44,880 nt of DNA from Pseudomonas sp. MWU16-30317 (GCF_020515695.1 NZ_JAIWJA010000018.1:1-44880), one strand, 5' to 3'; counted from the stretch's first letter, positions 9,792-18,478 are shown. Notes: generated from the letters alone by a model not told the origin. Made by a program: numbers and translations.

Positions 9792-11237
9792 TTAGCCCAG
9801 TTGCACGCCCAGCGCATTCGCGACGCCTTGGCCATAGGCGGGATCAGCCTTGAAGAAGTGCTGCAACTGACGCTGCACCACATCGCTGCTCACGCCTGCC
9901 ATAGCACCCGCGATGTTGCTGATCAACAGTGCCTTTTGCTCGGCATCCATCAAACGGAACAGCGCGCCCGCATGGCTGTAATAATCGGTATCTTCGCGAT
10001 GATCGTAACGATCGGCCGCGCCGCTCAGAGCCAGTGAAGGTTCCGCGTATTGAGGGGCCTGCTTAGGCGCGTCGCTATAGCTGTTCGGCTCGTAGTTCGG
10101 CGCTGCCCCACCATTGCTGCCAAACGCCATTGAACCATCACGTTGGTAGCTGTTGACCGGGCTACGCGGGGCATTGACCGGCAGCTGCTGGTGATTGGTA
10201 CCCACGCGATAGCGATGAGCATCGGCGTACGCGAACACACGCCCCTGCAGCATGCGATCAGGCGACAGCCCCACACCGGGCACCATGTTGCTAGGACCGA
10301 ACGCGGCCTGCTCGACCTCGGCGAAATAGTTGAGCGGGTTACGGTTGAGCTCGAGCACACCCACTTCGATCAACGGGTATTCCTTCTGCGACCAGGTCTT
10401 GGTCACGTCGAAGGGGTTCTCATGGTGCTGGTGCGCTTGCTGCTCGGTCATGATCTGCACGCAAACGGTCCACTTGGGGAAATCGCCGCGCTCGATGGCC
10501 TGGAACAGGTCGCGCTGGGCGTAGTCGGGGTCGGTCCCGGCAATACGCGCAGCATCGGCCGGCGCAAGGTTCTTGATGCCTTGCTGGGTTTTGTAGTGCC
10601 ACTTTACCCAGTGGCGTTCACCTGCAGCGTTGAGCAGGCTGTAAGTGTGACTGCCGAAGCCGTGCATGAAACGGTATCCGTCCGGAATGCCGCGATCGGA
10701 AAAGAGGATAGTGACCTGGTGCGTCGCCTCAGGGGAGTGCGACCAGAAATCCCACATCATCTGCGCGCTTTTCAGATTGCTTTGAGGCAGGCGCTTTTGA
10801 GTGTGGATGAAATCGGGGAATTTCAACGGGTCGCGGATGAAAAACACGGGCGTGTTGTTACCGACGATGTCCCAGTTGCCTTCTTCGGTATAGAACTTAA
10901 GTGCGAAGCCGCGCGGATCGCGCTCAGTGTCCGCAGAGCCGCGCTCACCGCCGACCGTGGAGAAGCGCAGAAAGGTCGGGGTCTGTTTGCCGACGGTGTC
11001 GAACAGCTTGGCGCTGCTGTATTGGCTGATGTCACGGGTCACTGTGAAGGTACCGTAAGCGCCCGAGCCCTTGGCGTGCACACGACGCTCTGGGATGTTC
11101 TCACGGTTGAAATGCGCGAGTTTTTCAATGAGGTGAAAGTCGTCGAGCAGCAACGGACCGCGTGGGCCGGCAGACCGAGAGTTCTGGTTGTCGGCGACTG
11201 GAGCGCCGCTGGCGGTGGTAAGGGTCTTCTGGCTCAT
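9792..11237 (-). CDS. katA: Monofunctional haem catalase
   Basis: The enzyme converts hydrogen peroxide to water and oxygen. Its 481 residues fit the small-subunit (clade 3) catalases. The catalytic histidine is H54 in RRVHAKGSGAYG, the active-site Asn is N127 in VGNNTPVFF, and the proximal haem tyrosine lies in RVFAYADAHRYR. No signal peptide is seen, so the protein is cytoplasmic. The start codon has GAGGACG about ten bases upstream. The gene has its own terminator and probably its own promoter, followed by the ferritin gene as in other pseudomonads. Peroxide control by OxyR is expected from relatives, but I found no box with canonical ATAG spacing. Confidence 0.96.
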   Translation of the reverse strand: MSQKTLTTASGAPVADNQNSRSAGPRGPLLLDDFHLIEKLAHFNRENIPERRVHAKGSGAYGTFTVTRDISQYSSAKLFDTVGKQTPTFLRFSTVGGERGSADTERDPRGFALKFYTEEGNWDIVGNNTPVFFIRDPLKFPDFIHTQKRLPQSNLKSAQMMWDFWSHSPEATHQVTILFSDRGIPDGYRFMHGFGSHTYSLLNAAGERHWVKWHYKTQQGIKNLAPADAARIAGTDPDYAQRDLFQAIERGDFPKWTVCVQIMTEQQAHQHHENPFDVTKTWSQKEYPLIEVGVLELNRNPLNYFAEVEQAAFGPSNMVPGVGLSPDRMLQGRVFAYADAHRYRVGTNHQQLPVNAPRSPVNSYQRDGSMAFGSNGGAAPNYEPNSYSDAPKQAPQYAEPSLALSGAADRYDHREDTDYYSHAGALFRLMDAEQKALLISNIAGAMAGVSSDVVQRQLQHFFKADPAYGQGVANALGVQLG

Positions 11238-11320
11238 ATGATGTCGTCCTCTATCAGGCCTTGTAGTGCCGGGCTAAACGGCTGGTGGCCAGTATCATTG
11301 AAAACGACAGCGACCTCTAA

Positions 11321-11349
11321 TTTATAGATATTTTGTGCGCGATAGTTTT
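11321..11349 (-). promoter_or_regulatory. Possible katA promoter
   Basis: TATAAA on the minus strand, about 85 bases before the katA start, is the best -10 candidate in an A+T-rich patch. No good -35 box is present 16-18 bases upstream, as is common for activator-dependent promoters. Two ATAG half-sites flank the patch on the plus strand, but their spacing (14 bases) does not fit the OxyR pattern. Confidence 0.3.
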
Positions 11350-11387
11350 AAACAATGAAGCATCCACTGCAAAAATCGCACGCACAA

Positions 11388-11414
11388 AAAAACCGGGCAC
11401 TAGGCCCGGTTTTC
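11388..11414 (-). terminator. Terminator of the alpha operon (after rplQ)
   Basis: AACCGGGC and GCCCGGTT form a tight eight-base stem with a five-base loop, followed on the minus strand by a run of seven T. It lies about 20 bases after the rplQ stop and ends the long ribosomal-protein transcript. Confidence 0.9.
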
Positions 11415-11432
11415 TTGAACAGACTTTTCGTC

Positions 11433-11819
11433 TTATTCAGCAGCTTCTACAACGCCACCGACAGGACGATCAACCAGTTCGACGTACGCCATAGGCGCGT
11501 TGTCGCCAGCGCGGAAACCGCACTTGAGGATGCGCAGGTAGCCACCCTCACGGGTTGCATAACGCTTGCCCAGATCGTTGAACAGTTTACCAACGATAGC
11601 TTTCGAACGAGTACGGTCGAAAGCCAGACGACGGTTGGAAACGCTGTCGATCTTGGCCAGGGTGATCAGCGGCTCGGCAACGCGACGCAGTTCCTTGGCT
11701 TTTGGCAATGTAGTTTTGATCAGCTCGTGCTCGAACAGCGACACCGCCATGTTCTGGAACATAGCCTTACGGTGCGAGCTGGTACGGCTCAGGTGGCGAC
11801 CACTTTTACGATGACGCAT
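11433..11819 (-). CDS. rplQ: 50S ribosomal protein L17
   Basis: L17 is a 128-residue 50S protein placed near the exit-tunnel side of the large subunit. The N-terminus MRHRKSGRHLSRTSSHRKAM is characteristic, and the length matches E. coli L17 (127). It is the last gene of the alpha operon, 42 bases after rpoA and directly before a strong terminator. The start has an AGGAA sequence eight bases upstream. Confidence 0.97.
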   Translation of the reverse strand: MRHRKSGRHLSRTSSHRKAMFQNMAVSLFEHELIKTTLPKAKELRRVAEPLITLAKIDSVSNRRLAFDRTRSKAIVGKLFNDLGKRYATREGGYLRILKCGFRAGDNAPMAYVELVDRPVGGVVEAAE

Positions 11820-11861
11820 GGTTCATTCCTTACCAAACACGACGTTCGGTGATTACGACGA

Positions 11862-12863
11862 TCAGGCAGTCGCCTTGTCGTCCTTCTTAAGACTTGCAGG
11901 CGGCCAGCTGTCGAGGCGCATGCCGAGAGACAGACCACGCGAGGCCAATACATCCTTGATTTCAGTCAAGGATTTCTTGCCCAGGTTCGGAGTCTTCAAC
12001 AGTTCTACTTCGGTGCGCTGAATCAGGTCACCAATGTAGTAAATGTTCTCCGCCTTAAGGCAGTTGGCCGAACGTACGGTCAGTTCCAAATCGTCAACCG
12101 GACGAAGCAGGATCGGATCGATCTCGTCTTCCGGTTCAACCACTGGTGCCTCGGCTTCACCCTTGAGGTCCACGAACGCAGCCAACTGCTGTTGCAGGAT
12201 GGTTGCAGCGCGACGGATAGCCTCTTCGGGATCCAGAGTACCGTTGGTTTCCAGATCAATAACCAGCTTGTCCAGGTTGGTGCGCTGCTCGACACGGGCG
12301 TTTTCCACCACGTATGCGATACGGCGTACCGGGCTGAACGAAGAGTCAAGCTGCAAGCGACCGATGCTGCGGCTTTCGTCTTCATCGCTTTGACGCGAGT
12401 CGGCCGGTTCATAACCACGACCACGAGCTACAACGAGCTTCATGTTCAGGGCGCCGTTAGACGCCAGGTTAGCGATTACGTGATCGGGGTTAACGATCTC
12501 GACATCATGATCCAGCTGAATATCGGCAGCGGTAACCACCCCCGAACCCTTTTTCGACAAGGTCAGCGTAACTTCGTCACGACCGTGCAGCTTGATGGCG
12601 AGACCTTTAAGGTTCAACAGGATTTCAATGACATCTTCCTGTACACCTTCGATGGCGCTGTACTCATGGAGTACACCGTCAATCTCGGCCTCGACTACTG
12701 CACAGCCAGGCATGGAGGACAACAGGATGCGGCGCAGCGCGTTGCCCAGGGTATGGCCAAAACCACGCTCGAGAGGCTCGAGGGTGATTTTAGCGCGGGT
12801 TGGACTGACAACTTGCACATCAATGTGGCGAGGTGTCAGGAACTCATTTACCGAAATCTGCAT
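11862..12863 (-). CDS. rpoA: RNA polymerase alpha subunit
   Basis: Alpha dimerises to nucleate RNA polymerase assembly and contacts UP elements and activators. The 333 residues include the N-terminal assembly domain (RGFGHTLGNALRRILLSS near 33-50) and, after a flexible linker, the C-terminal domain with RSANCLKAENIYYIGDL and the helix-hairpin-helix part TPNLGKKSLTEIKD. The start is MQISVNEFLTP as in other pseudomonads. It lies between rpsD and rplQ, 22 and 42 bases away, in the usual alpha-operon order, and is likely translated under S4 feedback together with its neighbours. Confidence 0.98.
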   Translation of the reverse strand: MQISVNEFLTPRHIDVQVVSPTRAKITLEPLERGFGHTLGNALRRILLSSMPGCAVVEAEIDGVLHEYSAIEGVQEDVIEILLNLKGLAIKLHGRDEVTLTLSKKGSGVVTAADIQLDHDVEIVNPDHVIANLASNGALNMKLVVARGRGYEPADSRQSDEDESRSIGRLQLDSSFSPVRRIAYVVENARVEQRTNLDKLVIDLETNGTLDPEEAIRRAATILQQQLAAFVDLKGEAEAPVVEPEDEIDPILLRPVDDLELTVRSANCLKAENIYYIGDLIQRTEVELLKTPNLGKKSLTEIKDVLASRGLSLGMRLDSWPPASLKKDDKATA

Positions 12864-12885
12864 GGATGCACCTATTTTCTAGCCC

Positions 12886-13506
12886 TTACTTGGAGTAGAG
12901 CTCGACAATCAGGCTTTCGTTGATGTCGGCGGACAGATCACTGCGAGCTGGAACGCTTTTGAAGACGCCAGATTTTTTCTCAGTGTCTACTTCTACCCAT
13001 TCTACGCGGCCACGCTGGGCACACAGATCGAGAGCTTGGACAATGCGAAGCTGGTTCTTTGCTTTCTCGCGAATCGCGACCACGTCACCAGCACGAACCT
13101 GGTAGGACGGAACGTTTACGGTTTTGCCGTTAACGCTGATCGACTTGTGCGATACCAGCTGACGGGATTCGGCACGAGTCGAACCAAAGCCCATACGGTA
13201 TACAACGTTGTCCAGACGGCATTCGAGCAGTTGCAGCAGGTTTTCACCGGTTGCACCTTTCTTGCCAGCAGCTTCTTTGTAGTAGCCGCTGAACTGACGC
13301 TCGAGAACGCCGTAGATACGACGGACTTTCTGCTTTTCACGCAGTTGAGTACCGTAGTCGGACTGGCGACCACGGCGCTGGCCGTGGATACCTGGGGCTG
13401 CTTCGATGTTGCACTTCGATTCCAGGGCGCGAACGCCGCTTTTCAGGAACAGGTCAGTGCCTTCACGACGCGCCAGTTTGCATTTTGGACCAATGTAACG
13501 AGCCAT
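12886..13506 (-). CDS. rpsD: 30S ribosomal protein S4
   Basis: S4 is a primary 16S rRNA binder that starts 30S body assembly and, in E. coli, represses the alpha operon. The 206 residues match E. coli in length. The N-terminal MARYIGPKCKLARREG and the S4-type RNA-binding domain (ECRLDNVVYRMGFG, then SVNGKTVNVPSYQVRAGD) are clear. It sits 17 bases after rpsK. No duplicate rpsD is present in the window. Confidence 0.98.
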   Translation of the reverse strand: MARYIGPKCKLARREGTDLFLKSGVRALESKCNIEAAPGIHGQRRGRQSDYGTQLREKQKVRRIYGVLERQFSGYYKEAAGKKGATGENLLQLLECRLDNVVYRMGFGSTRAESRQLVSHKSISVNGKTVNVPSYQVRAGDVVAIREKAKNQLRIVQALDLCAQRGRVEWVEVDTEKKSGVFKSVPARSDLSADINESLIVELYSK

Positions 13507-13523
13507 TATCTATCGTCTCCTGA

Positions 13524-13913
13524 TTACACGCGGCGCTTCTTCGGCGGACGGCACCCGTTGTGCGGGATTGGCGTCACGTCGGTGATGCTGGCGATCTTAT
13601 AGCCACAGCCGTTCAATGCACGGACAGCGGACTCACGACCTGGACCTGGACCTTTGACGTTGACGTCAAGGTTTTTCAGGCCATATTCCAGCGCAGCTTG
13701 ACCAGCACGTTCAGCAGCTACTTGAGCAGCGAACGGGGTGGACTTGCGAGAACCGCGGAAACCCGAACCGCCGGAGGTTGCCCAAGACAGGGCGTTACCT
13801 TGACGATCGGTAATGGTCACGATGGTGTTGTTGAAAGACGCGTGGATGTGGGCGATGCCATCAACCACTGTCTTTTTGACTTTTTTACGAGGACGAGCAG
13901 CAGGTTTTGCCAT
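13524..13913 (-). CDS. rpsK: 30S ribosomal protein S11
   Basis: S11 forms part of the 30S platform that holds the mRNA around the Shine-Dalgarno helix. The 129 residues equal the E. coli length; HIHASFNNTIVTITDRQGN and the basic C-terminus NGCRPPKKRRV are typical. A Lys/Arg-rich N-terminus precedes the fold. It lies 30 bases after rpsM and 17 bases before rpsD. Confidence 0.98.
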   Translation of the reverse strand: MAKPAARPRKKVKKTVVDGIAHIHASFNNTIVTITDRQGNALSWATSGGSGFRGSRKSTPFAAQVAAERAGQAALEYGLKNLDVNVKGPGPGRESAVRALNGCGYKIASITDVTPIPHNGCRPPKKRRV

Positions 13914-13943
13914 GACTAAATTCCTGTCGATTCGCTGGTGCGA

Positions 13944-14300
13944 TTACTTGCGGATCGGCTTACGAGGACCTTTACGGGTCCGCGCGTTGGTCTTGGTACG
14001 CTGACCGCGTACTGGCAGACCACGACGATGACGAAGACCGCGATAGCAGCCCAGATCCATCAAGCGCTTGATTTTCATGTTGATTTCGCGACGCAGGTCA
14101 CCTTCAGTGGTGAACTTCGCCACTTCGCCACGCAGCTGTTCAATCTGCTCGTCGCTCAGATCCTTGATCTTCGCAGCTGGGTTTACCCCAGTGTCTGCAC
14201 AGATTTTCTGTGCAGTTGTGCGACCAACACCATAGATGTAGGTCAGCGAGATAACAGTGTGCTTGTTATCTGGAATGTTAACGCCTGCAATACGGGCCAT
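13944..14300 (-). CDS. rpsM: 30S ribosomal protein S13
   Basis: S13 sits in the 30S head, contacts the P-site tRNA and bridges to the 50S. The 118-residue chain starts MARIAGVNIPDNKHTVISLTY and ends with the basic tail TNARTRKGPRKPIRK. It is the first gene of the alpha operon proper: a terminator-like hairpin and a good promoter lie in the 129-base gap between rpmJ and this gene. Confidence 0.98.
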   Translation of the reverse strand: MARIAGVNIPDNKHTVISLTYIYGVGRTTAQKICADTGVNPAAKIKDLSDEQIEQLRGEVAKFTTEGDLRREINMKIKRLMDLGCYRGLRHRRGLPVRGQRTKTNARTRKGPRKPIRK

Positions 14301-14359
14301 TCAGTGGGACTCCAATTGACAGCTACCTACGCCCCGGAAGCCAAGAAATAGGGCGCAAG

Positions 14360-14388
14360 ATGATATCGCTGTAATAACAAATAATCAA
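14360..14388 (-). promoter_or_regulatory. Predicted alpha-operon promoter before rpsM
   Basis: On the minus strand TTGATT and TATCAT are separated by exactly 17 bases. The -35 hexamer lies in the T-rich tail of the hairpin that follows rpmJ, so termination of the upstream transcript and initiation of the next are packed together. The predicted start leaves a leader of about 50 bases before rpsM. Confidence 0.6.
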
Positions 14389-14412
14389 CCCAGCAGCGCA
14401 CTAGCTGCTGGG
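14389..14412 (-). terminator. Hairpin terminator or attenuator between rpmJ and rpsM
   Basis: CCCAGCAGC and GCTGCTGGG make a perfect nine-base stem with a six-base loop, 17 bases after the rpmJ stop. The following TTGATTATTTGTTATT is T-rich but interrupted, so termination may be partial. Confidence 0.6.
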
Positions 14413-14429
14413 CTTGTAGCACATCACAC

Positions 14430-14546
14430 TCAGCCTTGGCGCTGCTTGTGACGCGGTTCCGCGCTGCAAATGACTCGAACGACGCCTTCGCGACGAATGA
14501 TTTTGCAGTTACGGCACAGCTTTTTCACCGATGCACGAACTTTCAT
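14430..14546 (-). CDS. rpmJ: 50S ribosomal protein L36 (zinc-ribbon type)
   Basis: This 38-residue protein starts [16 protein letters not shown] and ends RHKQRQG. Cysteines at 11, 14 and 27 and a histidine at 32 form the zinc ribbon of the C+ form of L36; the zinc-free paralogue used under zinc starvation is not in this window. The start has GAGG upstream (reading CGAGGAGTTGGCAATG). It is the last gene of the spc operon, 28 bases after secY. Confidence 0.96.
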
Positions 14547-14574
14547 TGCCAACTCCTCGAACCTTAAGGGACTC

Positions 14575-15906
14575 TCAGCGCAGCAGACCGCTGCCACCGT
14601 AGCCTTTCAGGTTGGCTTTTTTCATCAGGGATTCGTACTGGTGCGAAACGAGGTGCGATTGTACTTGGGACATGAAGTCCATCACAACCACTACCACAAT
14701 CAGCAGCGAAGTCCCGCCAAGGTAGAACGGAACGTTTGCAGCCACCACCAGGAACTGGGGAAGCAGGCAGACGCACATCATGTACAGAGCACCGAACATG
14801 GTCAAACGAGTCAGGACGCCATCAATGTAGCGTGCCGACTGCTCGCCTGGACGAATACCCGGAATAAAGGCACCGGACTTCTTCAGGTTTTCCGCTACGT
14901 CTTTCGGATTGAACATCAACGCCGTATAGAAGAAGCAGAAGAAAATAATCCCTGCACTAAACAGCAGAATATTCAACGGCTGACCAGGAGCGATCGACTG
15001 CGAGAGATCCTGCAGCCAGCCCATACCCGCAGACTGACCGAACCATTGCCCCAGGGAAGCTGGGAACAACAGGATGCTGCTCGCGAAAATAGCCGGAATC
15101 ACACCAGCCATGTTCACTTTCAGCGGCAAGTGGCTCGTCTGCGCTGCAAAAACCTTGCGGCCCTGCTGACGCTTCGCATAGTGAACGGCGATACGCCGCT
15201 GACCACGCTCGATGAATACCACAAAACCGATGATCGCTACTGCCAACACACCGATCGCAACCAGCGCGAAAATATTGATATCGCCCTGACGCGCAGACTC
15301 GAAAGACTGCCCTACTGCTCTCGGAAGACCGGCGACGATACCCGAAAAAATCAGCATCGAGATACCGTTACCGACACCACGCTCGGTAATCTGCTCGCCC
15401 AGCCACATCATGAACATTGCACCGGCCACAAAAGTGGACACCGCAACGAAATAGAAGCTGAGACCACCAGCGAACGCTACACCCTGGTTGGCCAAACCAA
15501 TGGACATGCCAATTGCTTGAACCAAGGCCAGGATAACGGTGCCATAGCGGGTGTACTGGCTGATCTTGCGACGGCCAGCTTCACCTTCCTTCTTCAACTG
15601 CTCCAGCTGCGGGCTAACGGCGGTCATCAGCTGCATGATGATCGATGCCGAAATATACGGCATGATCCCCAGTGCAAAGATGCTCATCCGTTCCAGCGCG
15701 CCGCCGGAAAACATGTTGAACAAGCTAAGAATGGTCCCCTCATTCTGTTTGAACAGATCGGCCAGCCGGTCCGGGTTGATACCGGGCACTGGGATGTGTG
15801 CGCCTATTCGGTAGACGATAATCGCCAGGAATAGAAAACGCAGACGAGCCCAAAGCTCCGATAACCCGCCTTTGCTGAGCGCTGAGAGAGCACCTTGCTT
15901 AGCCAT
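14575..15906 (-). CDS. secY: Protein translocase channel subunit SecY
   Basis: SecY forms the inner-membrane pore through which SecA or the ribosome pushes unfolded proteins. The 443 residues match E. coli and carry about ten hydrophobic segments, beginning with [20 protein letters not shown]. The plug/pore motif [18 protein letters not shown] is present, as is the cytoplasmic-loop segment with the conserved Arg for SecA ([11 protein letters not shown] region). The ATG directly follows the rplO stop codon with no base between, implying coupled translation. SecE, its partner, is encoded farther along beside nusG. Confidence 0.98.
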
Positions 15907-16341
15907 TTATTCCTCGAACTTGCCGCCAGCTGCTTCGATAGCCGCGCGCGCACCTTTGGTGGCGGCGATTCCCTTGATGGTGACAGCGCGAGTCACTTCA
16001 CCGGACAGCATGATTTTCACACGCTGCACGCTTTGGTTGATCACGTTGGCATCCTTCAAGGACTGCACGGAGACGATGTCGCCTTCCACTTTGGCCAGCT
16101 CGGACAAACGCACTTCTGCGCGGTCCATGGCTTTCAGGGAAACGAAACCGAACTTCGGCAGGCGACGATGCAGCGGCTGTTGACCGCCTTCGAAGCCTGG
16201 AGCGATGGTGCCACCGGAACGGGAGGTCTGACCTTTGTGGCCGCGGCCACCAGTCTTACCCAAACCGCTACCGATACCACGGCCCGGACGATGCTTTTCA
16301 CGACGGGAACCCGGCGCTGGACTCAGATCATTGAGTTTCAT
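15907..16341 (-). CDS. rplO: 50S ribosomal protein L15
   Basis: L15 is a late-stage organiser of the large subunit with a long basic N-terminal extension. The 144-residue product begins MKLNDLSPAPGSRREKHRPG and shows the Gly/Arg-rich stretch GSGLGKTGGRGHKGQ. The length equals E. coli L15. Three bases separate it from rpmD, and its stop codon abuts the secY start. Confidence 0.98.
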   Translation of the reverse strand: MKLNDLSPAPGSRREKHRPGRGIGSGLGKTGGRGHKGQTSRSGGTIAPGFEGGQQPLHRRLPKFGFVSLKAMDRAEVRLSELAKVEGDIVSVQSLKDANVINQSVQRVKIMLSGEVTRAVTIKGIAATKGARAAIEAAGGKFEE

Positions 16342-16344
16342 CGA

Positions 16345-16521
16345 TTAACCCTCGACTCGCAGCATGTAGTAAGCCTTGTTGATCATCCCGCGATTCTCGG
16401 GAGTATCCTGGACTTCTACAGTGTGACCGATGCGACGCAGCCCCAGACCCTTAACGCACAATTTGTGGTTAGGGATGCGACCGGTCATGCTTTTGATCAG
16501 CGTTACTTTAACGGTAGCCAT
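16345..16521 (-). CDS. rpmD: 50S ribosomal protein L30
   Basis: The 58 codons encode a chain starting [20 protein letters not shown] and containing [19 protein letters not shown], the L30 family signature. The ATG overlaps nothing and lies two bases before the end of rpsE on the coding strand, with GAGGAG about ten bases upstream. It fills the expected slot between rpsE and rplO. Confidence 0.96.
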
Positions 16522-16523
16522 GA

Positions 16524-17024
16524 TCAGATGATCTCCTCTACGCTCTTGCCGCGTTTAGCAGCAATCGACGATGGGGACTGCATCGACTTCAGACCTTTGA
16601 AAGTGGCATGAACCACGTTCACAGGGTTGGTCGAGCCGTAGCACTTGGCCAGAACGTTCTGAACACCGGCAACTTCCAGTACGGCACGCATTGCGCCGCC
16701 GGCGATGATGCCGGTACCTTCGGAAGCAGGCTGCATGTAAACCTTCGAAGCGCCGTGAGCGGACTTCATGGCGTACTGCAGAGTGGTACCGTTCAGGTCC
16801 ACCTGGATCATGTTGCGGCGAGCAGCTTCCATAGCCTTCTGGATTGCAGCAGGCACTTCACGCGACTTGCCACGGCCGAAGCCTACACGGCCCTTGCCAT
16901 CACCTACCACGGTCAACGCGGTGAAGGTGAAGATACGGCCGCCTTTAACGGTTTTTGCAACGCGGTTCACTTGAACCAGCTTCTCGATGTAGCCTTCGTC
17001 GCGCTTTTGGTCGTTATTTGACAT
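16524..17024 (-). CDS. rpsE: 30S ribosomal protein S5
   Basis: S5 helps decoding accuracy and unwinding of mRNA at the entry channel. The 166 residues equal the E. coli length. The N-terminal double-stranded RNA-binding fold includes [20 protein letters not shown]; the VKGGR loop that changes in spectinomycin-resistant strains looks wild type. The C-terminal domain has the [16 protein letters not shown] segment. It is three bases from rplR and two from rpmD. Confidence 0.98.
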
Positions 17025-17027
17025 AAC

Positions 17028-17378
17028 TTAGAACTCCAGCCCAGCTTCACGAGCAGCATCAGCCAGCGCTTTCACGCGACCATGGTACTTGAAGCCAGAG
17101 CGGTCGAAAGCCACCTGCGAGACGCCAGCGGCCTTAGCACGCGTAGCGACCAGCTGGCCAACCTTAGTGGCCGCGTCGATGTTGCCAGTGGCGCCATCAC
17201 GCAGTTCTTTGTCCAAAGTCGAGGCACTTGCCAGGACTTTGTTGCCGTCGGCCGAGATGACCTGGGCATAGATGTGTTGCGACGAGCGGAACACGCAGAG
17301 ACGCACGACTTCGAGTTCGTGCATTTTCAGGCGTGCTTTGCGAGCGCGACGCAGACGAGTAACTTTTTTGTCGGTCAT
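17028..17378 (-). CDS. rplR: 50S ribosomal protein L18
   Basis: L18 binds 5S rRNA and brings it into the central protuberance with L5 and L25. The 116-residue chain has the family's basic N-terminus (RLRRARKARLKMHE) and the core SSQHIYAQVIS and FDRSGFKYHGRVKALADAAREAG. It lies ten bases after rplF and three before rpsE on the coding strand. Confidence 0.98.
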   Translation of the reverse strand: MTDKKVTRLRRARKARLKMHELEVVRLCVFRSSQHIYAQVISADGNKVLASASTLDKELRDGATGNIDAATKVGQLVATRAKAAGVSQVAFDRSGFKYHGRVKALADAAREAGLEF

Positions 17379-17388
17379 TTGCTAGGCC

Positions 17389-17922
17389 CTACTTCTTCTT
17401 GGCTTCTTTACGACGGACGACTTCGTCCGCGTAACGCACACCTTTACCTTTGTAAGGCTCTGGTGGACGGAAATCGCGGATTTCGGCGGCCACTTGACCC
17501 ACCAGCTGCTTGTCGATGCCCTTGATCAGGATATCGGTCTGGCTAGGAGTCTCAGCGGTGATGCCTTCCGGCAGTTCGTAATCCACCGGGTGCGAGAAGC
17601 CGAGAGCCAGGTTCAGCACTGTGCCTTTTGCTTGTGCTTTGTAACCAACACCGACCAGCTGGAGCTTGCGCTCGAAGCCTTGGCTTACGCCTTGGACCAT
17701 GTTGTTGACCAGAGCACGGGTAGTACCTGCCATTGCACGGGTCTGTTGATCGCCGTTTTTGGCAGCGAAACGCAGTTCGCCAGCCTCTTCAACGATTTCA
17801 ACCGACGAGTGAACGTTCAGTTCGAGAGTGCCCTTGGCACCCTTCACCGAAAGCTGCTGACCGACGAATTTTACTTCGACGCCCGATGGCAGCTTTACGG
17901 GGTTCTTAGCGACGCGAGACAT
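17389..17922 (-). CDS. rplF: 50S ribosomal protein L6
   Basis: L6 supports the factor-binding region near L7/L12 and the sarcin-ricin loop. The 177 residues match E. coli. The start MSRVAKNPVKLPSGVEV and the second-domain motif PEPYKGKGVRYADEVVRRKE are diagnostic. The gene is 12 bases after rpsH. Confidence 0.98.
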   Translation of the reverse strand: MSRVAKNPVKLPSGVEVKFVGQQLSVKGAKGTLELNVHSSVEIVEEAGELRFAAKNGDQQTRAMAGTTRALVNNMVQGVSQGFERKLQLVGVGYKAQAKGTVLNLALGFSHPVDYELPEGITAETPSQTDILIKGIDKQLVGQVAAEIRDFRPPEPYKGKGVRYADEVVRRKEAKKK

Positions 17923-17934
17923 GCTTATCCCCCC

Positions 17935-18327
17935 TTAGAACACTGTGCAAAGAACTTCGCCGCCGACACCGGCAGCGCGCGCAGCACGATCCGTCATCAC
18001 ACCTTTGTTGGTGGAGACGATAGACACACCGAGACCGCCACGAACTTTAGGCAGATCATCGACGGACTTGTACTGACGCAGGCCTGGACGACTTACGCGT
18101 TTGACTTCTTCGATGACCGGACGGCCTTCGAAGTACTTGAGCTCGATGGAAAGCGACGGTTTTACTTCGCTGCTTACCTGGAAACCCGCGATATAGCCTT
18201 CGTCCTTCAGAACTTTAGCTACAGCTACCTTCAACGTGGAAGATGGCATGCTCACAACGGCCTTTTCAGCCATCTGGGCATTACGGATTCGAGTTAGCAT
18301 GTCCGCTAACGGGTCCTGCATACTCAT
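17935..18327 (-). CDS. rpsH: 30S ribosomal protein S8
   Basis: S8 binds the central domain of 16S rRNA and is the feedback repressor of the spc operon in E. coli. The 130 residues start MSMQDPLADMLTRIRNAQM and end with the typical ARAAGVGGEVLCTVF. Its ribosome-binding site is AGGAG ten bases upstream. Unlike the tightly packed genes around it, it is preceded by a 214-base gap with hairpins and its own predicted promoter, so rpsH and the genes after it may be transcribed separately from rpsN. Confidence 0.98.
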   Translation of the reverse strand: MSMQDPLADMLTRIRNAQMAEKAVVSMPSSTLKVAVAKVLKDEGYIAGFQVSSEVKPSLSIELKYFEGRPVIEEVKRVSRPGLRQYKSVDDLPKVRGGLGVSIVSTNKGVMTDRAARAAGVGGEVLCTVF

Positions 18328-18347
18328 GGGCTAGACGCTCCTGATAC

Positions 18348-18355
18348 AAAAAAAA
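18348..18355 (-). promoter_or_regulatory. Eight-U tract in the rpsH leader
   Basis: The minus strand shows AGCC-GCAA-GGCT followed by CA and eight consecutive T, just before the rpsH ribosome-binding site. The stem is only four base pairs, so termination here is doubtful; the U tract may instead be a binding site for ribosomal protein S1 or Hfq. Function is a guess. Confidence 0.3.
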
Positions 18356-18400
18356 TGAGCCTTGCGGCTGCTACACGTCGCCGAGCATTTGATCCGGTCC

Positions 18401-18423
18401 AAAAACCCGGGCTCAGGCGAGCC
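18401..18423 (-). terminator. Possible leader attenuator ahead of rpsH
   Basis: Directly after the predicted transcription start, GGCTC and GAGCC pair around a four-base loop and are followed by CGGG and five T. This looks like a small attenuator at the very 5' end of the rpsH transcript. The short stem makes this tentative. Confidence 0.35.
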
Positions 18424-18427
18424 GGCA

Positions 18428-18456
18428 ATTCTAAACGTAACCCACAAATGAATCAA
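18428..18456 (-). promoter_or_regulatory. Predicted internal spc promoter before rpsH
   Basis: TTGATT and TAGAAT lie on the minus strand with a 17-base spacer. The -35 hexamer is the outer part of the 3' arm of the perfect hairpin just upstream. The arrangement matches that seen before rpsM and predicts a leader of about 95 bases. Confidence 0.6.
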
Positions 18457-18478
18457 GCCCCATAAGGGGCTTGATTCA
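18449..18478 (-). terminator. Perfect 13-bp hairpin between rpsN and rpsH
   Basis: TGAATCAAGCCCC and GGGGCTTGATTCA pair without mismatch around a four-base loop. On the minus strand the tail is ATTTGTGGG, which is only weakly T-rich. It may act as an inefficient terminator, a barrier to RNA decay or an RNase III site. A second, imperfect hairpin (GGCGG..GGTTGA / TCAACC..CCGCC) lies just upstream. Confidence 0.55.

Noticed and set aside
11240..11350. OxyR site upstream of katA
   Set aside because: ATAG half-sites are present but 14 bases apart; the consensus needs seven-base steps, so I do not call a site.
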